From: Apostichopus japonicus
Lineage: Eukaryota; Echinodermata; Holothuroidea; Aspidochirotida; Stichopodidae
Length of the DNA stretch: 64,000 nt
Reading direction: 5' to 3'
Assembly (NCBI RefSeq): GCF_037975245.1
Contig: NC_092564.1
Span: 10,642,484 to 10,706,483 of the forward strand
Positions 38,726-48,826 of this stretch are shown in pieces. Below the pieces are notes generated by a model. The model did no database searches, had not been told where the DNA came from, and saw nothing but the letters and a program-made list of their open reading frames with translations. Numbering within the stretch: position 1 is the stretch's first letter; every line of letters begins with the position of its first letter. The position numbers were made by a program, and so were the translations under genes.

Positions 38726-38999
38726 AGCTCCAATCTGAAGAATGGTAGGTTGGTTTGAAGTGATCCTTGCAGCAATGATGAGCTAAGGAGGGTCGTTATT
38801 GCTTTTTGGTGCAGATATTGTGCAACAAAATGAGTGGGCAGGGCTTAACATTAATAACTGTTAGCTCCAATCTGAAGAATGGTAGCTTGGTTTGAGGTGA
38901 TCCTTGCAGCAATGACGAGCTAAGGAGGGTCGTTATTGCTTTTGGTGCAGATATCGTGCAACGAAATGGGTGGGCAGGGCTTAACATTAAAACCTGATC
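38726..38999. repeat. 137-bp tandem duplication with diverged outer copies
   Basis: AGCTCCAATCTGAAGAATGG starts at 38726 and again at 38863, and the two 137-bp units are nearly identical. A weaker version of the 3' half lies at ~38570-38610 (GGTGTAGATATCATGCATGG) and of the 5' half at ~39170-39260, so an older array spans roughly 38.5-39.3 kb. Confidence 0.85.
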
Positions 39000-40199
39000 T
39001 GCAATTGCTCACCAACCATATGTGGACCATATGTGGTATGACTAAATTTTATTGTGCTGAGCAGGTTGGTTACACAATGCAATGTTTTCAGTGCTATTAT
39101 TTTGCTGCATATTCATGAGATGTGTGACAAAATAAGGTTCAGCTGAAATTTCCTTATAAACACAGAATCGGAAGAATTTTATTCCATTTGAGTTGATACT
39201 TAACATAATGATACCTCATAGCCTGCAGGAATGGTCCGTCTCGTTTTCTTGGCAGATATTTTCCACTTTCGCCCATGTTTGTTGCATCTCAATCATCATT
39301 TCCAGCTTTTTCTAATATATGTAGAGCCTTAATTACTATTAAGTGTGTGCAAACCCCCTTCCCTCCCCCCACACACAAACAAATGCATACACAAATTACT
39401 CATGTTACATCATGGAAACCATAATGCATTTTACCTTGGTTGATTTTTCATATATTGAACAAACTAATATTAAGAAAATGTCCCTTAACATATTACTTAA
39501 TTCAAAAGGGAATTGCGATATAGCATCATTACGGTAATGTTGCTTTACCATTCCAATGTTGTTGTTATAGGAGAAATGATATACTGCTTAAATCTTCATG
39601 GTGGTGGCAGCAACCCAATGAGATTCCTGGCTTGCAGCCGACAATATCAGGAACTTGGCCAAAGTTGGTTGAGTTGATAATCTAACACACTGTCTAGACT
39701 GAGTTTGCAGCAAGAACAGCCATCAAATTACCATTTCCCTAAAGAGTGGTGTAGCTGGGAACCACATTGCACTTTGCATGTGTGGCTGGAGTATTAATTT
39801 TATACAGGTTGTAAAACACTGCATGAAGTCACATTTATTCTTTCATCAACATTGATCCTATCATCACAGAAATCCTCATAGAGGCATAAATTTCTAGAAT
39901 AGGGACTGATATTGACCGACTTAAATTTCATCTGATCTTGAATTTGGTATGACCTCTATGTATTAACATATTCCTTAATTAACAAAGAAAAAAATGTAAA
40001 TTTGTATTCAATATCCAATAAATGTCTCGGAGCATTTAAATTTTTTATTGCAAGAAAGATTTTTTTAACAAAAGGAATCGATATACATATGAACATATCC
40101 ACAGTGTACTAACACAAATAATTGCTGACCTGTGCTGTGATAGGTTGTTGAATATAGCTGTTGCATGTAATCCATAAATTTAATTATTCTATATTTCAG

Positions 40200-41421
40200 G
40201 AACTTGCAGCCAGTATCATCAGTACAAACACACCAGATGAGGTTAGCAGCCCAAGTTTGAATATGATTCAAATATCCAATAGAAGAAATTTGAATTAAAG
40301 GTAGTCTGTATAGGCAACAAATTTTAGCATACTTTTCTGAAGATTTCAAAAATTACATTCCTTGAGATTCTTATTTCCAGATTGGTCTCAGACATTCTAA
40401 ATGAACACACAAGATGACTGAATGTCTCAGTGAGGTAAATTTCCTCCAGGGTGGTAATGACAACAGTTTAAAATGTTGACCAAATGTGACCGTATTGGAA
40501 CTTTTGGCATATTTGGGGCCAAACAAACCTCTGCCCCCCCCCCCTGCACAATTTCCCACCCCAACCTATGTTCTATATTTCTCTTTCACAATATATGTTA
40601 CCTTCTTACAGGGAGAAACATGATCAAGGTCAATACAGCCCCACAGTTATTGCATATATATCCAACTCTTGCAAAGAATACTGGTTTTTCTATTTCAAAT
40701 TGAGTTTTCTGTTTCATTATTTTATGGATATAGATCCATGTTATTGTGAATTTCTTGATCGTGGAAAATCACTGGCCATGCTCGAAAAGTCACATTAAAT
40801 ATTGTTAAATGTTTTTATTTCAGGAACAAAGCAATCCTGTAACTGTAAAGGTAAGTAACCTAAGACATTACCCATGCAGCTTTAGAAATAAATTCATTAA
40901 GGCAGGGATTGCAAGCTACGGAGGTGCCAGACTTCATGTGACTTGATCCTCCCCACCTGGAAATGTTGAAAAATGGAAGACTTTTACTGTGCCAGGACCA
41001 TATCCTTGACAAACTCCTATGCCTGGAGAAGGGAAAATCCCAACCTATATGGGCACAATTGCAAGGGGCATTTTGTGATGTTCCAGCCCCATCCCAAGGA
41101 TTGGCACTTATTGCAGAATATAATAATTTTCACTTCAACAATGAAGGTTTTAAGTTTTATTATCCCCCAAATATACTAGATTTCCAACATGGGCACTCTC
41201 TTTGTCAAGTTCATGATACCTCTACTCCTTTCTCCCAGTAGCATATTCCAACAAATGGTTATTAAGATATGATGTGTTTATCATTTTACTTGATGAGAGT
41301 AACTTTTCAGCTACAAAAGCTAGTGACAGACGTCCAAGAAAGTGCTTTGAAACATCAAGCAATCATAAAAAAAATAGATACAAATGAAGGCTGCAACCCT
41401 AAACTTTTCCACTTATATTGA
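40200..41421 (+). pseudogene. Three small phase-0 tail exons of the integrase-like gene
   Basis: Exon 40200-40241 (14 codons, ELAASIISTNTPDE, acceptor TATTTCAG), exon 40824-40850 (9 codons, EQSNPVTVK, acceptor TTATTTCAG, donor GTAAGT) and exon 41311-41421 (36 codons plus TGA, starting LQKLVTDVQESALKHQ, acceptor AACTTTTCAG). All are phase 0, matching the phase-0 end of the SH3-like exon. The last one would form an amphipathic helix. Evidence is splice sites and phase only, with no recognised domain. Confidence 0.45.
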
Positions 41422-43584
41422 TGAGCCACCCATGTCAGATGTAGATTTCCTACAAATCTAAATTTTCCTTCTTTTATAGCTTCTTTGCAGCATCATTTAA
41501 CACTATGATGGACATAGCTCTGAATTAATGGAAGTAATCAAAGCTCTCTTCCACGCAATTTCAACCTGAACTTCATGGGCCTCCTGTCTCGCAAGGTTGA
41601 AACAGATTCTTCCAGAGTTTGATTCAACTGCACAGGAGGATGCATTAGAATTCCTTGGTGCAGTTTATACATCATCATGCACTTCCTGTAACCAAAGCCA
41701 GTGCAAACTTTTAGATGAGTAAGAGATATAGATCCTTCTGTGAAAAGCATCAAAGCAACCCCTCAAAAAATAAGTGAACTTTTCAATGTATTATTTAAAT
41801 TTATGCCATGTTGGCCCAAATATTCAAATTTGGTCACCTTTGGTCAAAATTCTATAAACTGTTTTTATTGCAACTTTTGAGGAAATTTACCTCACAGGGA
41901 CATTCAGTCATCTTGTGTGTTCATTAAGAATGTCTGAGAACAATTTGGACTAAGGGCCTACATGAAAGTAACTTGTTAAAAACTTCTAGCAATTATAGCA
42001 TCCTATAATTTGGGGCATATACAGACTACCTTTAACATTGAAACTGATTGGGAATTTGCTTTAGGTTTGCAGGGAATTAGTCATTTTTAAAAGAGGTATC
42101 ATGGCACCAGTTAGATCTGACTGATAAACTTGCATCAATACAATGAGGATGCACATTTTGTAAGGCTGGGTTTAGATGATAGTCTGTATCTGATTTATAA
42201 GTTTGTTGCTCTTAATAGTAATTCTGATAATTTTAAGTAAAAGCTGAATGAAAGTTTTCATTTATACCTGATAATCCAGAGGGTAAAGGAACAAATGGAA
42301 ATTGCAATAGAAATGCAACATTGTTGTAATGAGTAACTTATTTTTTCCTTTCCGGGTACTTCCTCTTACATACAACAAATGAGATGAAGTGGACTTCCTG
42401 CAATGAGACTTGGCACTGTCAGGCAAACTCATATCCAGTAATTCCAATATATCCTAGTAACAAGGGCTATATGTCATGCTTGAGTATGCAGGGGCACCTT
42501 GAGGTGTGTCTAGATTGCAAAGATCTTGAAGGCTTTTGTGAGTCCTGGTGAGTTCCTGCAAACTCCCTGTTTTTGTCATATTGTTTTCATTCCATGCTGT
42601 TTTGTGATATGTAAAATTGTTTCAATATGTAACACAATGCATTTTTGTGAAGTAGCAGTATGTGTGTTTATGAGTGTAATGCTAAGAGCCTGTCATTACG
42701 ATAACTCAATAAACTGACAAATGAACAGTAGTCAAATTCTGAAACTATTAGTGATGTAATTTAATGGCCAGAATTCATACGTTGGAAATTTTCAGGTTTA
42801 GAATCCAGCTTGAGTTGAAATGATCCCATTGAGCAGTTCTAAATACTGTATACAGGCATCTTTTCATATTGACTGTAGATCTCTGGTGTTATGTCTTTCA
42901 CAATTTATTAATTTATTAAGTGTTGTGGAAAGAGTTAATTTCACATAGGGTGACATGTATATGTGAAATTAATGAACTAGTTAATTGTATTTAATCGTCC
43001 AGTGTGACAAAATTACACTAAATCACCATTGTCGCCCTAAGTGGTGAGTTTATGCTATGTCGTCCTAAGTGTTGTGAAAAGAGTTAAATTTACCTAGAGC
43101 AAAGATGTCGCCTTAGGAGCTTTATGTGCAATTTACTATTTTTTAATTAAATACTTTGGTATTTGTATTAGGCAGAGGGATTATTATAAATAGCACACCA
43201 TCAGTCCGGTTCTCCTTCAATACTTCTCTCCAGAAAGGACACAATTTTCTGGCCAATGGTTCAAGAACGGGATTGATAAAGTATACCGTTTGTATTAGAA
43301 ACCATTACTTCATCTAGCCAAGGATGTGAAGAATTATTAGTCTCCAGTAGTTCTTGATTTAGTGGTTCATATTCAATTCATGTTGAGTTTTCAGGAACTA
43401 TTACCAGTTATGCAACAAATTTTTTTTCCCTGGCTCAGTCTCATCCCTGTAGGTATATTACTATCACTAATCTGGGGAAATTGCATTTAAAATATAAATA
43501 TGTTTATCAGCTGGTCAACAGTTATTTAAGGTATCATTTAATTGTTTTCATTTACTCCATTAGTGGTTTTCCCTTTTCCTACAG
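41422..43584. other. A+T-rich intron-like stretch, no gene seen
   Basis: No recognisable coding segment. A perfect 13-bp inverted repeat TTAATTTCACATA / TATGTGAAATTAA lies at 42935-42947 and 42960-42972, and a ~33-bp imperfect duplication (AAGTGTTGTG...) lies at ~42918 and ~43068. Confidence 0.5.
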
Positions 43585-43662
43585 CTTTACTGGAAAGACT
43601 CTTGCTCAGCCGCATTACACAAATACTTTACGAACAGAATACTGCAGATAGCTGATCGTTAA
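43585..43662 (+). other. Candidate short terminal exon, unrecognised
   Basis: A pyrimidine tract and CTACAG at 43575-43584 precede 25 open codons (LYWKDSC, HKYFTNRILQIADR) and a TAA at 43660. It is phase 0 like the upstream tail exons and could be an alternative 3' end of the same gene. No domain is recognised. Confidence 0.2.
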
Positions 43663-44116
43663 CGTTGTTAGGAATCCACATGCAGTTCTGGTTATAAAAA
43701 CAGTAAGAGACAAGATCTGTATTTCAATCTATGTTTATGGTTAACTACGATTAAGAATAATGAATTGTAATTTTAATAAATAAGCCCTTCAGTACTGATA
43801 ACCAGGATTTTAGTTATCTATTTTTTCTTTCTTTACAATACAGAAATGCAGGGTTGCACTACACCATTTCCCACAGAGGAAGTATGGCAGAAAACAGGTG
43901 GAATTTTACATATAAATGCCAAAAATGTGCTGGACAGAAAGGTTCAATAAACTTTCGGAACATTGACACCTCATTCACTTACATTAGGAAACCTTTTCTC
44001 ATAGATGTTGAATAAACACTTGTAAGAAGATTAACATGTAGAATTGGTTCTGAAACTAAATCAGTATTTATGAACTCCTCACATCTATGATCTCACCATA
44101 AAAGAACAGAAGCAAG

Positions 44117-44464
44117 TTGTTGAGTTTGAAGAGTTTATTAAAGCAACTTATAATTAGGAAAAAGTTTCATATTCAAGAAGAAATCAAATTTCAACTTTAT
44201 GATAAAGAATGGGATGATTGCAGGTGGGTGGGTGTGAAAAACCTCTCAGCTACCTCAAAGGGGAAAAGTGAAAGTAATACCCATCACCTCAGAGCTTATA
44301 CCATCACAGACTTACACTCACTAAGTAGTACATGTAGCTTATTTGATAGGGAAGTTGTAGGTCTGGTGAGTAGCCTACTTCTGTGCAGTGTAGCAGAGCA
44401 AAAGCGACAGAAGTTGAAAAGCAAATATTACTACACAATGTGGTGTAAGAATCAGCTGAACTGA
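44117..44464 (+). other. 115-codon open frame, unrecognised
   Basis: The longest plus-strand frame just upstream of the His-Me endonuclease-like exon. It is rich in Ser and Lys (YDKEWDDCRWVGVKNLSA early, VAEQKRQKLKSKYYY late). I see no domain. It may be coding debris of the same gene or chance. Confidence 0.2.
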
Positions 44465-44553
44465 GCCCCAAGCTGCATTCAGAATAAGCTTAGGCCTATA
44501 TACATTTAGAAATACTGTATGTAACTGGAAAGCTCACACCTTTGCAATTTCAG

Positions 44554-44968
44554 ACCAAGATTGGATGGCATGGGCTGATGACATAAATGAAAAGTTGGCA
44601 AAACATACATCAGCCCCAGCAAATTACACAGAGGGATGCAGAATGTGGACAGGTGCCTACACCATCAGTAAGCCAGGGGCACCAGCATATGGCATTATTT
44701 TCACAATGCTAACCCTGGCAGCTAAGAGAAGAGGCAGCAGAGTCCACATTCTGACATATATGCTCTTCAAAGTATTGTGCAAAGTAAAGAAATCTTAAGG
44801 ACCAAACCATTTGACATCTCCTACATATGCCACAACAGCCTACATGTGGAGAGAGGTGTCACATCTCTCAACAGTATCTTTCAGTGCAACACAGCAGAAA
44901 GCCTTGAAAGTTTGATGGCACTTGCCAAGTTTATGGTCATCAGCTTGATTGCCTACTTCCCTGACTGA
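44554..44968 (+). pseudogene. His-Me finger (zf-His_Me) endonuclease-like exon, broken
   Basis: After an acceptor (GCAATTTCAG, 44553) the frame reads WMAWADDINEKLAKHTSA, then GCRMWTGAYT, then RVHILTYMLF. A frameshift near 44785 leads to KPFDISYICHNSLHVE and TSLNS. This follows the layout of the zinc-binding His-Me homing-endonuclease family: GC-x-WTG, VH-x-LxY, then SHLCHNSLC and HLS-E. Two key positions are altered (YIC for HLC, SLH for SLC), and the downstream zinc/catalytic segment is missing, so it is inactive as read. The gene model beyond this exon is unknown. Confidence 0.5.
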
Positions 44969-45599
44969 GTGATACTGTTTTAACTCATAACAGTGAGTGT
45001 GGATAGACTCAGTTTACAAATTACTGGCATCACTGATACATATTGTCATCTTCATCATCAGTGTAGTTTTTCATGTTGTTTTCATGAATCAGTTGATCTT
45101 TCTTATAGATACTGGACTGGTTTATGTTTTTAGTTCTACCATGCAGCTGGTACTTTCTGAGTGTTGCTCTCCTCCATCTGTATGCTCTGCCTCTCTTACG
45201 TAATTCATCACATTGCTGTTTTCTTTGCATCTATTTCAGAGTCTGGATACATGGACTATTTGAGCTCACTTTTAATACTGCAGCTTCCATCTTACTGGCT
45301 ATGGACTCTTCAGGCACACTATATGTTATGTTTATGGAACTGTAGTCCCTGTACTGATCCAATGCACAAAAGTGTGGTACTATGTTTTGGATTGGTCACA
45401 GGGAAAGCCTTATTGATGACATCTGCTTTTGAGTGGAAGTCTCAAAACGAGTGGACCATAATCATTTGCTGCAGGTGGGTGTCTCAGATATTTTGTTAGC
45501 TTCCTGCTGTCAGTGTGGGATATTAGCAGAGAACCCTTTGCAGCATTTGGCATAAATGGAAATGTGTACTTCCTCAATGTTGATAAAGTGCTTTTGATA
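44969..45599. other. No supported gene
   Basis: Several short overlapping frames on both strands, some hydrophobic by composition (T-rich), without motifs. CTATTTCAG at ~45240 and CAG|GTGGGT at ~45475 could bound an exon, but the frames between contain stops. Confidence 0.4.
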
Positions 45600-46255
45600 T
45601 TTCAGATATAAGAAATTTATTGACCATAAAAATTGGCATTCAGTCCATCTCAGTAAAACAGACAATAAAACAATCATAAATACATTGAAAATACATAAAA
45701 ATCTGATTCCTAAAACGAAAAATTAAGACTACTATGTCCATATTCTGACACATATATTTGGCCTATTTCCTACATAATTCATTGGCAAGGTTGAGAATAG
45801 CCCTTTGCAAGAAAGAACACCTGTATCTCTCGGTTCAGCAACTCATGACAATTAGTCTGCCTGCTTGATTGCTGTAATATACCCGATGCCCCAGAGGATG
45901 TTGGGATGACATGATTGACTTCATATTACTCTGTGATACTCTGACAAGCAACTCATCTACTGAACTGAGGTCATGTGACCGACAAACTTTCCTTGCTTTA
46001 GAAACTAGTCTACTTAACTTGGTAATGTCTCTAGCAGTAGTATTTTCACCCCACGCGGCTAAACAGAATGTAATGGTGGTCTTGATTGCCGATTTTAATA
46101 TAGAACAGAGAAATAACAGTTGGTCTAGTCCGAATAAATTAAGCTTCTGTAATAGGAACATACGCTGATTAGTTTTTGCTAGAATACGTTTTACATGTTC
46201 ATCCCACTCCAATTTATCAGTGATGGTTTCTCCCAGGTATTTATAAGATTGTCAA
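45600..46255 (-). mobile_element. 3' fragment of an L2/Rex1-type LINE
   Basis: Minus strand, 46255 down: YLGETITDKLEWDEHVKRIL, QRMFLLQKLNLFGL, TFCLAAWGENTTARD, LSRLVSKARKVC and HPLGHRVYYSNQAGRL. This is the thumb/C-terminal part of an L2/Rex1-like reverse transcriptase. The catalytic part is absent, so it is a 5'-truncated insertion. The 3' end lies near 45600. At 46255 it abuts a different minus-strand coding remnant. Confidence 0.7.
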
Positions 46256-46261
46256 GCGCTT

Positions 46262-46850
46262 CTTAGTCACAGTTTTTGCAGGAACATATCAGAGGAGATT
46301 ACTGCTTTAATATAGTCAGTGCTCTGCGGAGTGACTTGAGTAGGTGAACTTGATCTAACAGGTTAAGTTCACTTTCAGAATGAGTAGTTACAGCCATTGT
46401 ACTACTGAACCTTTTACATGCCTTGCCATCAGCATCAGTTGTGAGACACTTGACCATTAGTGGATTCTTACCTGTTAGTAATTTGGATTCACAAATCTTT
46501 CCACCATTTTGTTCATCTCCGAAATAGGGCATCTTTGCTGAACAGCCCTCATTGCCTGGACTTTGTACCTTGTGATCCCTTCTTCTTTTCATTTCACCCA
46601 TTAAGCACAACTTGTTACTGTGATGGTAACCAATAACAAATGTATCCATGGTGACATTCACAACTATTACATCTCTGCATTGGCTTGCAGGGGCAAATGG
46701 AGTCTTACTTCTTGCATTATACTTAGAGGGTTGTGATATTGATGATCATATTCTGCCTGAATTGGAAAGTCTTTGGAGAGGCCATGCAGTTGCAGTGTCT
46801 TCTTAATTAGAACCCTCTTTTGTGCCATATTATTTTTGATTAATTTCTTT
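46262..46850 (-). pseudogene. Fragment of an unrecognised nuclease/transposase-like protein
   Basis: The minus-strand frame 46661-46299 reads TFVIGYHHSNKLCLMGEMKR, QSPGNEGCSAKMPYFGDE, then PLMVKCLTTDADGKACKRF and ELNLLDQVHLLKSLRRALT. The pattern (SNKLC, PG-x2-GC, TTDADG, LLD-x-HL-x3-LRRA) reminds me of an uncharacterised multi-copy animal family, and TTDADG could be an acidic active-site strand, but I cannot name it. Upstream the frame continues (ASQCRDVIVVNVTM) through 46740 to a TGA, so it is broken. The 3' side is cut off by the LINE fragment at 46255. Confidence 0.4.
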
Positions 46851-46860
46851 CATTACATGT

Positions 46861-47464
46861 AGGTACAAACTGGTTGTAGTGTACTGACCACAGGACTGGG
46901 AGGAGACATGCTGTTGAGCAATCTACGAGCTGCACTTGAACTGCCCACTACTCAGAGGAAGCGGGGTCTACCCGTTCCTGGGAAAGGCATCCATACCTGG
47001 CGCTCATCCTGTAGTAAGTAATGTTTATATGTACATGCTATTGTGTCTGGGCTGGGTAAAATATAATTCCTTATCCTAGGTTGCCAGGGTCAGCTCTGTG
47101 CATCGTTGTCTTTGTAGAGAGTTTCAGAGTATGTTTGGTAGACCAAACCAACTGTGAATAGGAAATAACGGCTTTCAAACAGCATGTGTGTGTATTTGAT
47201 TAGATGTGTGTGTGCGTGAAGCTATGGGGTTGGAATGGGATTTATTGTGATTGGTGATTACCCAGTATGTGAACATAAAGCATTCGATATTATTTATAAT
47301 TCCTTTTGAAACAGGATTACTGGAGCATGAAGTTGATGGACAAATTTAGGAGTGAGAGGAACACATGCAAGCAGTAATGAGGAGAAGAAACAGTTAAGTG
47401 ACACCTGTTCCACTGAAAAATAACCAAGTAGATGACCCAGCTAGCAAACAAAGGCATAAAATGT
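46861..47464 (+). pseudogene. Two candidate decayed plus-strand exons
   Basis: Exon-like segment 46861-47011 (acceptor TACATGTAG, donor GTAAGT) reads LLSNLRAALELPTTQRKRG and PVPGKGIHTWRSSC. Segment 47315-47463 (acceptor AAACAG) continues in the right phase (1) with LLEHEVDGQI, then hits three stops within ~30 codons before PVPLKNNQVDDPASKQRH. Phase agreement across the intron supports a once-real gene. I do not recognise the protein. Confidence 0.3.
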
Positions 47465-47715
47465 AAGTACAGGTATAACTTTTGAGAATGAAGCTCATCT
47501 TGAGGAAAATAGACATCATTAAATAATTAACCTACTAGACTAAAATTGCAATATGCAGTCCTATTCACAAATTTGATTTGATTTGTTTATCACGTGAATA
47601 TATTCAATGTGATAGGAAGTCCTCTAAAAAACCTTCAGATGGCTTAACAAAGTAGAGGACTCCCTGTAAAGAAAAGGAAAAAGAAAACAAAATATATAAG
47701 AAAAAATGAACATGT

Positions 47716-47941
47716 TCAATTAATAAGATGCAATAATTTTTGAATAAAGTTTCTTCTGAATGATTTTGCAGAAGGTTTATTTGTAATATTGTCTGATAGA
47801 GAATTCCATGTTTTGATTGTACGTGCCCTTAGTGATAACATCCCCATTGTAGAATTATACCTGTTATCATGTGCATTGCCTGAAGATCTGGTATTGTAAT
47901 GATGAATATCACTGTTACATATTAAGTAGTCATAAACATAT
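47716..47941 (-). pseudogene. LINE ORF2 C-terminal block, separated by the nested insertion
   Basis: Minus strand: NSDIHHYNTRSSGNAHDN, MLSLRARTIKTWNSLSDN, SFRRNFIQKLLHLIN and a TGA (47716). This matches the IWNSLS block of the plus-strand LINE copies at 31.8 and 29.45 kb. It is the end of ORF2, displaced from the rest by the 881-bp element. Confidence 0.82.
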
Positions 47942-48822
47942 CAATTCCTTAGCGCCATTCCTTGTGCGCCACACGAACTGAGTTCGACCGCCTCAGTTTT
48001 AGGCCTATGACTTTACCATATAGACCATTTTCCTACAGCCATAGCGTGAAAAGTTAATACCGAAAAAACTTAGTTCAAACGGCACTAAACAGAGAAATGT
48101 GTTGTCTCTAAAGTTCTGTTATTTTCTTAACAATACAGTTCAAAATTCCACCGGACTTCGGTGATTTACGATGCAAGGTTAGTAAATATCGAACTCAAAA
48201 CCTTCATTGAAAACACACAGTAAATACTGAAGAAAATCACCATTTGATAGCCGTACTTTGTTTGCGTAACCATCCTCTTGAATATTCATTGACAAATTTA
48301 GTTCAAACGATTTTGGAAAGGATTTTTTCTTAACTTTACATTGATGTTAAATTCATTTTCATTGGTCACTGTCTTCAATCGGACCAAGTGCAATCCAATC
48401 GAATGTCTTCTAAGAAAAATGCAAGTTTCGCTTTCTTCAGTGGGCACGCCGTTACGTAATATGTGTATCCTGTACTCTGCAATAGGGTACAGCTACGCAA
48501 TGCACAGTGCTCACCTACATCGCAACAGCCGAGTTTCGCTTTCAAAACGTCATATTTTATTGAACTTAATATTATTTCAAAGAAAATGACCGTGAAATAT
48601 GCATCATAAATATTGAAGCAAGTTAGTACCAATTAATTTATCAACTGCAATCCTATAATTATAGAAACACCGTTTAAGACCCCCTGATGAATGGAATAGT
48701 CCAAACAACTTGTCCGCACAGAGCCACAGGATTTTCGGTCAAGGTGATGAGTCATACGCGTTGGTCAGTAAGAGGGCTATTTTGAAGAATGTTTAGTGTG
48801 CATTTTAGAAAGAAAGGAATTG
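47942..48822. mobile_element. 881-bp non-autonomous inverted-repeat element nested in the LINE
   Basis: The ends are CAATTCCTT (47942-47950) and AAGGAATTG (48814-48822), flanked by ATAT on both sides (47938-47941 and 48823-48826). Removing the element plus one ATAT rejoins ORF2 of the host LINE in frame, with residues ...LLPNAS on one side and YDYLICNSDIHHYNT on the other. The alternative reading is a TA duplication with 10-bp termini TCAATTCCTT. It encodes no recognisable transposase, and the terminal repeats are short. The short frames inside (48341-48632) are not supported as genes. Confidence 0.8.
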
Positions 48823-48826
48823 ATAT

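Larger units (their letters stand above)
35961..41421 (+). pseudogene. Multi-exon Ginger/GIN-like integrase gene, decayed
   Basis: At least seven exons joined by GT/AG introns: 35961-36118, 36463-36761, 37234-37431, 37546-37747, 40200-40241, 40824-40850 and 41311-41421. Exons 1 to 2 and 2 to 3 join in phase 2 and restore conserved residues (MARFGCMKI and MFGREPLLPVD); all later joins are phase 0. Together they encode a DDE integrase core, a C-terminal SH3-like domain and a short helical tail. The D-D-35-E residues are present. Decay shows as a stop in exon 1 (36081), a frameshift in exon 2 (~36630), and a frameshift (~37305) and stop in exon 3. The N-terminal H2C2 zinc domain is not seen. Such integrases occur in Ginger DNA transposons, Ty3/gypsy elements and the domesticated gene GIN1; the introns favour Ginger or a domesticated gene. 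Confidence 0.75.

Noticed and set aside
48341-48632. Two opposing open frames inside the nested element
   Set aside because: They are short and overlap antisense with no transposase motif, and the element appears non-autonomous.
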